NCBI RefSeq assembly: GCF_004193775.1
Contig: NC_041011.1
Coordinates: forward strand, 8,955,656 to 9,019,655
Reading direction: 5' to 3'
Source: Glycine soja
Taxonomy: Eukaryota; Streptophyta; Magnoliopsida; Fabales; Fabaceae
DNA length: 64,000 nucleotides
Of this stretch, positions 11,601-26,735 are shown in pieces (the first letter of the stretch is position 1; each line of letters starts with the position of its first letter). Made by a program: the position numbers and the translations under genes. The notes under the pieces are model-generated. The model saw nothing but the letters and a program-made list of their open reading frames with translations, was not told the DNA's origin and did no database searches.

Positions 11601-12571
11601 TACTACTAAATAATAGAACTCTTACACCACAACAAAATTGTAACTTAAGCTTACTCACTAAGCATGCTTAATTAAGCTACCTAGTGTGATGCACTGACAT
11701 TATAAGGAAGTGTATGACATTGACAGTAGTGGTGCAAGCCTATACATGCGATGGTGTCGTTCCGCAATATTTTATCCTTTGTTTCCTTTTCTTAATCATG
11801 GAATTAATTTTTGTAGCACGAGATACGTAATATAGAGTGTATTTTCCTATCGTGATTATTCATTCGAGAAGTAAGATATGCCTAGGACTTCTACTGTGGT
11901 TGGTAATTATCATTTCATGATTTTTGGTTACATTATAACTATTTATACCATTAAACGTGAATGCCACAGGTTTATTGCTTCTTCCATCATTATACGCGTT
12001 ATTAGCCTCGCAAAAAATAATAATTCTACCTTTTATTCTCTTAGCGATTTCTATATATAAATGCGTGAGGCCTGGGGCCTACTGGTTGCTGTTTCTCCGA
12101 ATGAATCAAATAAGTGTATGGTAAGAAAAGGAAAAAGCACAATAGGAGGGGTCATGCCTCAAAAAGTTAACCGAGTAAGAGTTCATTATAAGATAGTTTT
12201 CCATTTAATTGATTAGAAAGCAACGCTAAACCATGGAACCCTTGGATCAATTGTTATAATATTACCTTAGTTTAACGAAAAAATTTAGACTAAGATTCAC
12301 ATATGTAAATGTATTAATCTTAAGAGATCGAGAGTTTTATTGTTTATAATAGTCATTCATAACTTAAATAAAATTATTTAGTAAAAAAAATACATATGAT
12401 CTATGCAAAACCAGAAAGCAATGATAGATGAAATCAACATATAAAAAATGAATTTGAATAAATTTTTTGACAAAAAATTATAGAAAAAGTAAAATAAATT
12501 TAATTTCTATTATAAGTTAAAATTAATCTATATACATTAATTTACAATAATTTTGATGAGATAATTTATAT

Positions 12572-12680
12572 CAAGGAAGTCTAGCTTAGTTGGTTGAATA
12601 GAATAAGTGTTATAAATCTTCTGATATCATATTCAATTCTCACGGATAAAAAGAATAAAATAATTTATAAAAAAATAGGA
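12572..12680 (+). mobile_element. Probable tRNA-derived SINE remnant
   Basis: GTCTAGCTTAGTTGG resembles a pol III A box. About 45 bp further on, ATATTCAATTCTC is a weak B box, followed by an A-rich tail. The spacing is right for a tRNA-related SINE head, but the B box is degenerate. Confidence 0.4.
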
Positions 12681-13295
12681 TACATATGAAAAAAATAATT
12701 ATAAAATAATGTATTCATTTTATTTTCTTAACTTATTTCATTTTCTTCTTTTATAAATGTATATTAAAAAGTCTAACTAGAACTACTACTACTACATAAG
12801 TGGTTTGGGACCCAGGTGCCAAGGCAGAAACCATTTATATTCACAGTTTGATCATGTTTGTGTCAAATTTGTCAAAAATAAATATTATAAAGAGATGATC
12901 AAATAATTCATATAGATTAAATGATTTCTTTAATTTTTTTTATCTTATTATTTTGTTTAAATTGATTTTTTTTCTTTTAAAATATTCACTTTCATCATTT
13001 ATTTGTTTAAAACAATCCAACTTGGTCCTCACCATCATTGCATCGTGACTGGCATGAGAGAAGCCATTAAATGTACACATTGTGGGTTGTCATGTAATTT
13101 TTTTTTGACTTGGCATTTTTATTTAATTATTTATTGAAAACTACTAATTGTTGGAACTTGTTTGGGATGTTACTGTTGATGTTTCTTTGTATAAAAGAAG
13201 ATTCTTGTTCCCCAAATTGAAAACTTAGGATTTTTGGCTCCTCTATGTTCTTCCCCAAATTCTGAAATTAGAAGATCAATTTCCTTCTGACAAAT

Positions 13296-13764
13296 ATGGA
13301 ATCAAGCGTGTCTGGATGCAGGTGTCAGTCAGGCTCTTCCAGAGGCACAAACAGTTAGGCGCCTACATGTGACCGTGAACATAAAAGCGATTTTGAGAAC
13401 TGTTAGAACAAGAGACAACCTTATAGGAGGAGGTTCTCGGGTTGCAAACATTCCAAGGTTAGTTGTTATTTTTTTAAAATTTTTTGAAAATATGGCGAGG
13501 GATCCAATGTGATTAATGATTAATTTTTCATGTTAGAAAGGGGTTACAAATAGTGGTTGTGGCTTTTTTGATTGGTATCATGAGGAGATTGTTGATGAAA
13601 AAGACATTGTTATTATGAGACAAAGAGGGAGGATATCGAATCTGCAGAATTCTTTGAGCAGTAGGAAATGGTTGAAGAGGATAATTGTTATTTGTTGTTT
13701 AATGTTAGGGATTATTATAGTTCTGATATTGTTGTTTTCGAATTTGCCCATTTGTACAGGGTAG
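13296..13764 (+). pseudogene. GRF-type zinc-finger protein pseudogene
   Basis: Exon 1 starts at ATG 13296 (MESSSVSGCRCQSGSS) and is broken by TAG stops. The zinc-finger features are split over two frames (AILRTVRTRDN in one, RRRFSGCKHSK in another). It ends at AAG|GTTAGT near 13456. Exon 2 (about 13541-13764) is open and reads NSGCGFFDWYHEEI, then a basic stretch and a hydrophobic C-terminal segment ending at TAG 13762. CGFFDWYxEE plus a C-terminal membrane segment is typical of the short plant zf-GRF proteins. A TATAAAA at about 13191 lies a plausible distance upstream. Such proteins are abundant in plants and their role is poorly known. The stops and frameshift make this copy non-functional. 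Confidence 0.65.
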
Positions 13765-14208
13765 ACTATTAATGTAGTCCATTAACGTTAACATCCAAAC
13801 TTCAAATTTCTTCATTTAAGATGTATTTGAAGGAGTAGGCAATTGAAATGTACTTGATTAATGGATTTTGTTGAAGGAAAAGTAGGCTATTATTATATGG
13901 TGTTTGGTGTTGTTTAAGAGATAAGTGCATTACTACAATAAAACTTTTTAACGACGGTTAAATAGGGCTTTCAACGATGGTTCTTGACCATCGTTATAGT
14001 TAACGTCATTAAAAGTGAAACACCATTGATGACGGTTCTTAAAAATATCATCGTCAAAAACATTCTAAAACGATTATTACATCAGAACCGTCTTAGAAAG
14101 TTTGTCAGACTCTACTTTTTAAGACAATTATTACATTAAACCGTCTTAAAAAGCCTTAGAAGACACACTTTCTAAGACGGTTCTATGGAGAAAGCGAGGA
14201 TTATACTA

Positions 14209-14212
<4 letters not shown>

Positions 14213-14272
<60 letters not shown>
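14213..14272. repeat. (AT)n microsatellite
   Basis: Uninterrupted AT run of about 60 bp inside CACTA-B. Confidence 0.95.
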
Positions 14273-14276
<4 letters not shown>

Positions 14277-14689
14277 TTAAAAGATTGAGGATTATACTAA
14301 ATAAAACTATATTAAAATTAAATAATATTTTTTCATTGAAAGTTTGTGCTATTTTAAAAAATATTAAGTCTATAAGAAATTATAATTTATTTTTTATCAA
14401 ACTTATAATAATGATGCAATACATGTATAAATTCAAAACAAATATAATATGTATACAAATATAATGATGTAATACATCAATTATTTCCACTTGTTGCTGT
14501 AATTTTAATCTACATCATAATATATAAACAAGTCCATGGACAAATTAAACTTCCATTTCTAACCTCTTCCAAGGAGTGAGGATGAGAATTGAAGATAAAA
14601 AATCTAATTTAATACAAAAGCTTTTGAAAATAAAAAATCGTATCTTTCAATCATCCCTCAAATGGCTAATAAGTAATAAGCTTTCACTG

Positions 14690-15376
14690 TTGACTAAGTC
14701 TTTGAATTAAGAAAAATTGGATTTGGTACATCTTTTATGATGTGCCACTTCACAGGAAAGCTTCCACTCCATTTATCTTGCTGCCAAAAGTCCATATTCT
14801 TGCTATAGTCAATTGTACCAACCATCTCTGCAACCCCACAGAACTGCCCACTTGCATTAACTTACTATAAGTAAGCAACATGATAAAAGAAAAGCCAACA
14901 TGATTAGCTTGCATATAGATAATAAATAATAGAAATAATATACAAATTATAACAGGTTATCAATATTATGCACTGTCAAAATAAATCTAACAATATGGTG
15001 CTTTTAAATTTACCTATGCAGTAATAACCATAATTGGTGGCAGCAGGGTAATACAAGTTCTGGTCAACAAAAAACTCAGGGGCTCTGTCGTTAATCATGA
15101 CCTTAGTTCAGTCAATATTTGGGCTCGTGAAGTGTGAATTTAAATCAGCACCTTCAATCTAAAGTCAAAATGTTAGATAAATTATTGACTATAATGCTAC
15201 CTCAGTGATGATGATATACACAAATGATTCAAATCATTAATGGAATCCCAAAACATCAAGAGCTCAAAGAATAGAAATTACAAAATTTTATACAAATTTA
15301 CCATGTCTGCATCATGGTTTCTAGTTTCAGAAACATCATACACTTCCATACTAGAACTGCCACCACTGTCACTTAA
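14690..15376 (-). pseudogene. Captured YTH-domain (ECT-type m6A reader) gene fragment
   Basis: Three exon pieces on the - strand: about 15302-15376 (LSDSGGSSSMEVYDV), 15014-15158 (ending FFVDQNLYYPAATNYGYYCIG) and about 14690-14850 (GQFCGVAEMVG, then DFWQQDKWSGSFPVKWHIIK). Introns keep GT-AG borders. VDQxLYYPxATNYGYYC is characteristic of plant ECT proteins. FWQQDKW lies in the YTH domain, where the two tryptophans form part of the methyl-adenine cage. An in-frame TGA is present in the middle exon. The YTH N-terminal half, with the first cage tryptophan, and the C-terminal end are missing, so no functional reader can be made. The parent protein binds m6A in mRNA in the cytoplasm. Confidence 0.85.
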
Positions 15377-16012
15377 ACGAAACATAAGCACACATAATTT
15401 ACAAATTATTACGAGATAAAAAATAGTAGAAACTATAACCAAGGTGTCCCTCAACTGACAAAAGATAACCTAAACAAAAGTATATAGAAACCACTTGCAA
15501 ATAGTTTTTAACCTAAGGATTGATATTGTGAAGCCTAACAATACAAATGAGCCACAAACAAAAACATGCCAAGAGGACTAAATTAAACCACTAATATTGT
15601 AGAAACAACAACAACAACAACAACAAAAGGATTTTGTTACTCCCTCTGATCTTTTTTGTGCTCAAATCACTATATCAATCATATCAAGTAAATTTCATCA
15701 TATGCTAGCGGTGTCACATATATGATACTAACCAATTTGAATTCTAAACACACATCCCTAATTTTTCCCCCTAAACAGAGCTATGTACTAACACACAATT
15801 AAACTTCAGTCATTTCTTACCAAAATACAGTTAGCTTCTTACCAATTAACACACCAATTTCATTAATTCATAACGAAAAAAGAAAGGAAAATTCAAGCGC
15901 CGAAAAACCTACACTAAAATGAGAAACTCAGCTCCCACGAAAAACATGAAAGCAACAAGCATTCTTGACTTAACAATTGACACAATATTCGATAAGAACA
16001 CCCAGAGAACTA

Positions 16013-16014
<2 letters not shown>

Positions 16015-16063
<49 letters not shown>
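16015..16063. repeat. (GA)n microsatellite
   Basis: About 24 GA repeats between the presumed captured exons of CACTA-B, directly after a possible splice donor of the - strand. Confidence 0.95.
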
Positions 16064-16066
<3 letters not shown>

Positions 16067-16258
16067 AATTACCTGAAGAGGAGAAGAGGAAGATGAATAT
16101 CAATGCATGGTTGGTGAAGAGCGCAGTGGGGAATTGGAATTCATTCTTCCTCCATTTCAAGATTCATTCTTCCTCCATGCATCAAAACTCATCAGATCGA
16201 GGAGAAACATCACCAGATTTAATGATTTCATTGAGTTTTTTTTTATACCTAAATGCGT

Positions 16259-17966
16259 GAATCAATGGTGGGAATGGTGGCGGCGGTGACGGCGGTGACG
16301 GCAGCGGTGGAGGAAGGAGAGGAATCCGATAGCCTGAGAATTCTCCTGATCGTCGAGGAACAGATCCTCCGACATGCAGAACGCGTTGTGGAGGAAAATG
16401 ACAGCGGCGTCGAGCATGAGAATCAAAATGAGGACAGATCTGACGCTGGTGAGGAAAAAAACGAAGACGGTGAAGGTGGAGAGGAGGGCTAGGGTTTCGA
16501 AGTCAGAGAATGTTCGGCTGAGAATGACGAGAGGTTGATCTGAGGGACGGAAGAGGTAGAGGAAGGTCCAAGAGGCGAGGAGGCCAATGTGGAGGATGAG
16601 AGAGAAATGATTAGTGAGTGTTGGACAAATGGGCTCAATAACTTAAGAAGGGGTGAATTAATTTCCCACTAACAAACTTTTAACCCCCTTCTAAATGATA
16701 GGCTCAGAATGTAGAAGAAGAAGCAGCAATCAATTTAATAATGTTCTTTAAACATGCAAGACAAAATTGATTGTAATAAAATAAATGAGATAAGGGAAGA
16801 GAGAAATGCAAACTTGATTTATACTGGTTCGGCCACTTCCCATGCCTACGTCCAGTCTTCAAGCAACCCACTTGAGATTTTCCACTCTCTTTGTAAAACT
16901 CCTTTTACAAAGTCTAAACCACATAGGGACAACCCTTCCCTTGTGTTCAGGAATCCTTACAACTTAAGAGACCCTCGGTCCCTTAATCAATCTCTTTGAA
17001 TAAGAAGAAAGAAGAAGAATTCTTTCTTTAAGAGAAAGATATTACAATTGAAGTTCATGTAAGAATCCTTTTAGATTTTGCAAGTGTTTGGCCAAGGATT
17101 GTTGAGAGAGCATTTGGCAATGAAGTTCTCTTGGAGTATTTCTCTATTGCTTTTTGAAGTCAGGCAGACACATATATATAGGCCCTTCATGCCTTTTCAA
17201 AATGGTTTGAAGAGATGTGTCTTTTCAAAAAGCTTTTTTCTGAAATTCTTCACTGGTAATCGATTACAAGTTTCTGGTAATCGATTATACAGTTATATTT
17301 TGAAGGGTCATGAATTTTGAATTTGAATTTCAAGAGTTTCGTTCCTGGTAATTGGTTACAAACAACTAGTAATCGATTACATGTTCAAAATTCACATTCA
17401 AAACCCTTTTTAACAGTTATTTCCCAAACTTGTCTTCTGGTAATCGATTACACTGCCTGGTAATCGATTACCAGAGCCCTGGATGACTTTGAAACCCTTT
17501 GTTTTGAGGCAAGACTTGATCTTGCAGAAATCTTGAAGCAAGACTTTGTTTGTTAAAGCAATCTTGTATTAATCTTGAAGCAATGTTTATCCTTTGAAGT
17601 AGCCCTGTTTGATTCTTCTTTGGCATCATCAAAATCATGTATACATACATTCACAGTTAGGAGAGAGACTGCGAGGATGAGTGAAACGACAACGTAGTAG
17701 TTGGTGTGAAAGTAGGAGAAGTTTTTGCGGACACGAAGGGTGGCTTTGGAGGACTCGGGTTTCGAGAACGTGGAGCGGTCCGCGAGCTCCGACCAGTGGC
17801 GACATTGGTCGAGGCCGTGGTGGAGGGAGGTGGAAAGGTTGTTGATGAAGGCACAGAAGGTCAGGTTGTTCGCCGGAGCCTTGATGGCGCCGCCGCCTGC
17901 ACTGGTGGTTCTTGCGGTGGTTTGGGGGTTGGAGATGGGGAGGACAGGAGGCGCAGTGGAGGACAT
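16259..17966 (-). pseudogene. Captured PRA1 (prenylated Rab acceptor, PRA1.B type) gene, split by a solo LTR
   Basis: The N-terminal half (17966 down to 17656) starts MSSTAPPVLPISN and runs through FINNLSTSLHHGLDQCRHW and NFSYFHTNYYVVVSLILAV. The C-terminal half (16614 down to 16259) reads GLLASWTFLYLFRPSDQPLV, RTFSDFETLALLSTFTVF and MSEDLFLDDQENSQAIGF. Order and content match a whole PRA1 protein (about 200 aa, hydrophobic pairs, Golgi/ER membranes, Rab recycling). A 1041-bp solo LTR separates the halves. They do not join in one frame even without the LTR, and the C-terminus shifts frame after GFLSFL. The - strand and CACTA termini show it is a captured copy and not the resident gene. Intronless like many PRA1 genes. 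Confidence 0.85.
16615..17655 (-). mobile_element. Solo LTR A (Sirevirus-like Copia)
   Basis: Reads TGTGAATGTATG.. to ..GTCCAACACTCA on the - strand, so TG..CA ends. Flanks are ATTAG (16610-16614) and GTTAG (17656-17660), a 5-bp duplication with one mismatch. It contains the core promoter block GCCGAACCAGTATAAAT (- strand, around 16820-16845) and five exact or near-exact GTAATCGATTAC palindromes (17250-17475), both shared with the Sirevirus LTRs at 44009 and 34269. No internal retroelement sequence remains. Confidence 0.8.
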
Positions 17967-18305
17967 GATGGTTTTAGAGAGAGAATGGAAGGAGATTTTG
18001 TAATTTGTGATTTTAGAGAGAGAGAGATAATATGAGGAGATTTTGAAGGGAAGAGAGTGTATTTTAAAAGCTTATTCAAAGACGGTCAAAATGAAAAAAC
18101 CGTCTTTGTATTACCAATACAACTATGACGGTCTTTGTCAACCCATCGTTGTACTCCTTAAAGTCATTATTGAAGGTGGTTATTAAATAACCGTCATTGT
18201 ATACTTTCATGAAAATTACTACAATGCCACTATGTATCCTTCAACATCGTTTTCTTCTTAACTGTCATAGTTAGTGTGTTGTTAAAAATCTTTATTGCAG
18301 TAGTG

Positions 18306-21491
<3,186 letters not shown>

Positions 21492-21807
21492 GTTTAATTA
21501 GGAGGGAAAGAAAGTGAAATTTTGCAAGAAAAAGGAGGAAAAAGAGGTAGAGAATCAAAGTTGACTATTCTCTCTTATTTCAGTGTTTACACAAAAATAG
21601 AAAAATAAAAATAAGTGGAAGACCGTTCTTTAGATGAATTACTTAAATAGAGGTTTGAGTAGATCTAAGAGCTGGGATTATGACATGTTAATTAATATCA
21701 ATATGCTTTCACTTAAAGAAATCTTAACATAGAAAAGTTAATATTGTTACTTTAATTTGCATTATTTTTAGGACTTTTTTTTACGAAAGTAGTAAAAAAA
21801 AAAATTT

Positions 21808-22795
21808 ACGAAACTGGCCTGGTGTAGCATGGAAACTATTTACGGCAGACGTTGTTTTTGTCACGTTGGACTTAGGAAACGTCATATTGATGTCTCGTTT
21901 TAAGCTTTTGTTCTTTTGTAGTAAACATCATCTTGGGTGTGGCATAACGTTTGAGTGTTGGCACGTGTGGAATTTGTATGAGACGTCATCCTGTATGTAG
22001 TATCATGAGGTATTATCCTGTGTGTAGTTTTTTCAATTATTTTTGCGATTTGACCAGTCTTCGTTGCACAACAAGTGTGAAGAAGAGGTGCTATTGTTGT
22101 TTCTGATATATCAAAATAATATGTCAAATGTCAATCAAAATTTACACGTATAAGAAATGAAATAAATTTTTCAAAATCACAACTTAGACAGATATGTAGC
22201 CATTACATGTGTGAAGGATACAATAGGAGTAATTGTCTGCAATTTTGAGTTGACTATGACCTAAATTGGGAATCAAAATCAAAACAATCCTTCCTTGTGA
22301 TTTCAATGCAAATTGCGCTTCTTAACTTTCAATTAATAATACTGTTTGTTGTCTTTCTTTTAATATTAGTGTTTCTTTCTTAGCTTTCAGTTTCCATGTG
22401 CTTTGTAATTTGAAGACAAAATTTGAGATGATGCATCCAGGGAGAGATCAAATTTCTTTTGTTTTCCAAAAACTACACTAAAAATATGATTCTTGTAACT
22501 ACATACCATCGATGGTGCTTCCTGTTCACATCTACATTTATCATGCAACGAAGACCGGTCAAAGCACGAAAATAATATATGGAAAACACCACACAAGATG
22601 GGGCCTCCTGATACTACGTACAAGATGACACCTCTTATACAAATTACACAAGTGCCAGGACTTTAATGTGATGCTACACCAGGATGATGTTTCCTACAAA
22701 AGGACAAAACTAAAAACGAGATGTGTGTCATCCTGAATCCAATGTGACAAAAACATCCCCTGCACTGTAAATAATTTTCATGCTACACCAATTTC

Positions 22796-22797
<2 letters not shown>
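21808..22797. mobile_element. Foldback element with inverted arms of about 290 bp
   Basis: The left arm (21808-22100) and the reverse complement of the right arm (22505-22797) match throughout. Both begin ACGAAA.TTGG/GGCC..GGTGTAGCATG and run on through a TTTTTGTCAC block, a CATCATC(T/C)TGG block and CCGGTCTTCGTTGCA-like sequence. A unique spacer of about 400 bp separates them. No ORF is credible. Long terminal inverted repeats suggest a Mutator-like or foldback element; no target duplication could be fixed. An (AT)n tract abuts the right end. Confidence 0.7.

Positions 22798-22798
<1 letters not shown>

Positions 22799-22861
<63 letters not shown>
22799..22861. repeat. (AT)n microsatellite
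   Basis: Uninterrupted AT run abutting the right end of the foldback element. Confidence 0.95.
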
Positions 22862-22863
<2 letters not shown>

Positions 22864-23811
22864 CGACTTTCCTAAAAAGTCTTATTTTTAGTTTCTTTTC
22901 ACCCTTAATATGTACATCATCTTAGGCTATATGTAATATTCTTGTTATTTCCTTAAGCTTCTTAAACAAGATATCTGTCGCGATTTCTACTTATTCTAAA
23001 CTGGAAAATGTATTTTTTTTAATCATCAAGTGGGATAAAAAGAAAATTTTCCCTCGTTTAAATTTGAGGTATATTTTTCAGGTGTGTTTAAACAAAAAGA
23101 ATAAATAAAAAAATAAAGCTAATTATACACAATGTAAAATAACAGATAATATAATTCTCCAAATTTCAATTGATCAATAGTACTAAAAGGATGGAACTGA
23201 TAAAAATTATCGTTGTTAATTGTTGTTTTTGAGATTGTTATTATTATTATTTTAAAAAATAATATAAAAATTATATTCAAATCTGGAAAAAATAAGTTAA
23301 TATTGATTCTCTCAAGAGAAAAGTTCTGATCCTGCCTGATCTGTATTCAAATTGCTTATGAAACTAATGGAGTAGTTCTTTGAAATAGCTAGATTGAAGT
23401 CTTATGTTTATGTTTTCCGGATATACTTTTGTTATATAGCTTTGTTATATTAAATAGAAGGGTGGGATGAAATCGAATCCATTTTTCCTCAAAAGCAGGA
23501 AGATAAAGTTAACACCTGGTTGTTATATACTTGAGCATACAAAAATAAAAAGAAAAGTGAGGGAATAAATGTGGAAAGTGCTTTCCCCTTTTACAACAAA
23601 GCTGTTCTCTTTTTCTACAACTGTGGCTGTTCTTGAATCCCTGCTTACATTTGTTATTTTGATAAATGAACCTTTTAGGACAATTTGGATGGTTACTAAG
23701 CTTTCCTCACTTTATCTAGTGTTAGATATATTTATAATTAACAACATAAAATGAAAGCAAAGGTGCTAGGATAACTTAGTGGCGAGGAAATAATAAGTCT
23801 GACAGCAGTTT

Positions 23812-23813
<2 letters not shown>

Positions 23814-23878
<65 letters not shown>
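23814..23878. repeat. (AT)n microsatellite
   Basis: About 65 bp of AT repeat. Confidence 0.95.
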
Positions 23879-23881
<3 letters not shown>

Positions 23882-24513
23882 ACTAAGAGACAAACATATA
23901 TATATGGAACGCATTTTGGGATCATTTAGTTGTTTATGTAGTGGTTTTCAATTGTTCCTATCTCTACTTGTAAGAATACAACTAGCATAATCAAAAGCTA
24001 TATATTGGAATACTTGTAATAGGGGTAGAAATACATTATGTAGATTAACGAATATCAAAACTTAATAATTATGACAATAAAGTCTAAAAATAACGTATAC
24101 AAATTGATAGCTCTGATAAAAAAAAATGACAAATAAATTTCGGAATATAATTATTCACTTTTTAACAAAATAATCAAATATATGAAAAATTTCTTGTAAA
24201 ACTGGACATATGAAGAGGCGTTAATTCAAATACACACACTACAAAAGAATGATTATTTAATTACTAAAGATTTACTATTAAATTAACTTCTATTTTCTTT
24301 CCCAAAAAAATCTTCAATTGATACGATATGTCTCTAAAAAAATAGACTATTAATATGACTATTATAAGCTTATATAGTTATATTAATAGTATGATATATT
24401 TATACTAACAGATAATTTATTGGAATATCATTAATCAATCAAATGTTTGTATAATATATCATACCGTTAATTAAACTTGACTTAAAAAATTATACTAATT
24501 AGAGTTTAGTTTT

Positions 24514-24557
<44 letters not shown>

Positions 24558-24828
24558 CAATCTTAGCACACTTTTAACCTTATTCATCAGTAAATGAGTT
24601 TCCTTAGGGCCTAATTTTTGTTTTTTTTTCTTTTCATCCTTTTTATCATAAACAATAATTAGTAAAAACTTTTTAGACTTCCGGTGTTTTTCATTGAATG
24701 CCGATTCTTTCCTTCTCTATATCACCCTTTTGCTTTTGTTGTATGCTACAACAGTGAAGGACGACAAATAGGAATGTGGAATTTGCGTTCATCTATTTCA
24801 GATCTGCCGACATATATATCTCTCTCCC

Positions 24829-24893
<65 letters not shown>
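24829..24893. repeat. (GT)n(AT)n compound microsatellite
   Basis: GT run followed directly by an AT run. Confidence 0.95.
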
Positions 24894-24897
<4 letters not shown>

Positions 24898-25204
24898 TTT
24901 TCTTAGTAAAAGTACGTACGTGATTAAATTGTTGAAAGCAAAATGACCAATCAAAGAAGTATCGGAGGGGCATTTCTACAGAAATACATCATAGTAAAAT
25001 AGGTGAAAACTTAAAAGTTAAAGTGAAAGCTTCAAAAGTTCAAAAATTAGATCAATTTGAATCAATCTTTACGCTGTAATAAATCCTTAATTTTTTATGT
25101 TTCAAACAGGATCAATTGAATAAATTCAAAGATTATATTCACTTTGAACTACACCAAATTATGTCACCAACTTTTCATATATTAATATTACCTCCTTTTT
25201 AGTA

Positions 25205-25500
25205 CTACAAAATATAGATTTAACATCGCACGATTAATATCGATTTTTTAAAAAACTGATGTTAAGAAAAACACGATCACATTTTCGTAAATAAATCGAG
25301 TTAGTTATCGATTATTTAAATAACCGATGTTAACCTCAAGTACTTAACATCGGTTTAAAATAACCGATGTTAACCTCATATAGTTAACAACGGTTTTTTA
25401 AAACCCGATGTTAACTATATGAGGTTAACATCGGGTTTTAAAAACCGATGTTAAGTACTTCAGGTTAACATCAGTTATTTTAAAAAAACTGATGTTGTTC
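25205..25500. repeat. Left subterminal repeat array of CACTA-C
   Basis: Repeated, alternately inverted copies of an AACCGATGTTAAC-type motif, several forming perfect short palindromes around TTTTAAAA. Such arrays are the binding sites of the second CACTA protein in En/Spm-like systems; that role is inferred here. Confidence 0.8.
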
Positions 25501-25503
25501 TTT

Positions 25504-26269
25504 TCATAAATTAAAACACAAATTCATTTTGGCCACCGAGTGCTCAAACCCTTTTCTCCTTTGTCCTTTCTCCTTCTTCCTGACCCTGTGACTGTCGGAA
25601 ACTACGCTGCTGAAGCTACCACTTCCATTGAAGTTGCAACTACAGCAAACGAGTTCATCTTTGCCGCGATTGAGGTATGTCACTGCAACCACATTGTGTG
25701 CATAAGGAATATGGTTTCCATTCACTCTCAGTCATGGCCACTTATCGATTCTTCGAATGTTTGTGTTAAACTTGTACAGTCCGAAACTTTGAAAATAAAT
25801 TAGTTCCATATGAATAGTTTTTTTCTATAATTAGTTGAGGGTTTTTATAGACCCAAGGATTTCGAACAAAACACAATCATGAAGGCCTAAAATGTTGTTA
25901 TCCCTATACATGATAATGGTCAATTATTCGTCTTTTGTCCTTTAAAAGTGAAAAATACTATAATGTAGTATAGGTATCTTGACACTCTTCGAATCCCTTG
26001 CATATATAAAAGAAAAAAATAGTAGGTGTATCCTAGTTTGGTTTCTGTCTGACACTCATATTGAGGAAATATAAGATTAGTGAGTCAATAAAGTTTGAAT
26101 GTATGCATATGTAATATTTTGTTGTGTTGTCCCTTAAATTTATACAAATCAAACGAATCCTAATTGTCTTATTCTTGGTGGTTTCTAAACTTTATTTAGG
26201 TTTGTGGTTGCATTCAGAGAGGAATTCTATAAGTTGTACTTGCCGACTTTGGCTGACATCAAGGAAAGG
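25504..26269 (+). pseudogene. Possible exons of an unidentified gene inside CACTA-C
   Basis: Two stretches have exon-like borders. One ends at GAG|GTATGT (25674) after an open reading stretch (ATTSIEVATTANEFIFAAIE). The other is a 70-nt block (26200-26269) between TTTATTTAG and GTAAGA, one frame of which reads FREEFYKLYLPTLADIKER. I do not recognise either. They lie between the left terminal repeats and the solo LTR, where captured sequence or the element's own leader would be. Confidence 0.25.
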
Positions 26270-26579
26270 GTAAGATTTAAGCTAGGATTGCCTACTCTGA
26301 GCATTATTTCACTTTTTTATGCAATTAACCTCACATTTACTTTACAAAGGGTTTGGAATAAAACACTAGACACAACAAACCCTTTGCCATAGTACTAAGG
26401 GAAACATCCCATTTGACTGACTGAATATTGTTTAGTTTTGCACAAGAATTAATGTTTACTTAGCTTCGAAATCTTAAGACCAAGTACAGAGCTAGATAGA
26501 ACTACCTATTTCTCCATTCTGGCACTGACTATACTTGAAGAAATTGAAGGCAAAGTCTTCAATACAGATTCAATAGAGT

Positions 26580-26735
26580 CAGGTCTGTAACTATTAGTAG
26601 TAGTAGTTGTTCTCCAAACATTATAGAGCAGCTAGAGTCAAGCGAAAAGCATTATAGAGCAGCTACAGTCAGGTCTATAACTACAAGTACAAGGAAAAGC
26701 ATTATAGAGCAGCTAGAGTCAAGCGAAACTGATGA
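26580..26735 (+). repeat. Short tandem/dispersed repeats (about 3 copies)
   Basis: A unit with the core CATTATAGAGCAGCTAGAGT appears three times within about 150 bp (near 26620, 26650 and 26700), separated by short variable sequence. Confidence 0.7.

Larger units (their letters stand above)
10686..13190. other. Intergenic AT-rich region
   Basis: No credible ORF. It contains a degenerate inverted-repeat element (about 11050-11600) and a tRNA-like SINE remnant (about 12572-12680). Otherwise it is simple AT-rich sequence. Confidence 0.5.
13928..18305 (-). mobile_element. CACTA-B: gene-capturing CACTA element, TSD GTG
   Basis: Left end CATTACTACAATAAAA, right end (reversed) CACTACTGCAATAAAG, flanked by GTG on both sides (13925-13927 and 18306-18308). 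Subterminal regions (13955-14190 and 18070-18240) carry many direct and inverted copies of an AAGACGGTT/AACCGTC-type motif, the expected transposase-binding array. No transposase is present. The interior holds fragments of two unrelated host genes, an ECT/YTH gene and a PRA1 gene, both on the - strand, plus a possible extra exon at 16065-16250. A solo LTR (16615-17655) inserted later into the PRA1 fragment. This is a Pack-CACTA type structure. Confidence 0.85.
22862..25196. other. Intergenic AT-rich region with several microsatellites
   Basis: (AT)n tracts at 23814-23878 and 24519-24553 and a compound (GT)n(AT)n at 24829-24893. A short SINE-like head (GGATAACTTAGTGGC, about 23770) precedes the first tract. 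No gene is supported; open stretches near 23570 and 24680 lack recognisable features. Confidence 0.5.

Noticed and set aside
16253..16492. Acidic + strand ORF rich in Glu and Ala
   Set aside because: Antisense reading of the PRA1 C-terminal fragment, whose - strand frame matches the family motif by motif.
23569..23754. Small hydrophobic ORF as a gene
   Set aside because: No recognisable family, no splice context, surrounded by microsatellites; treated as chance.
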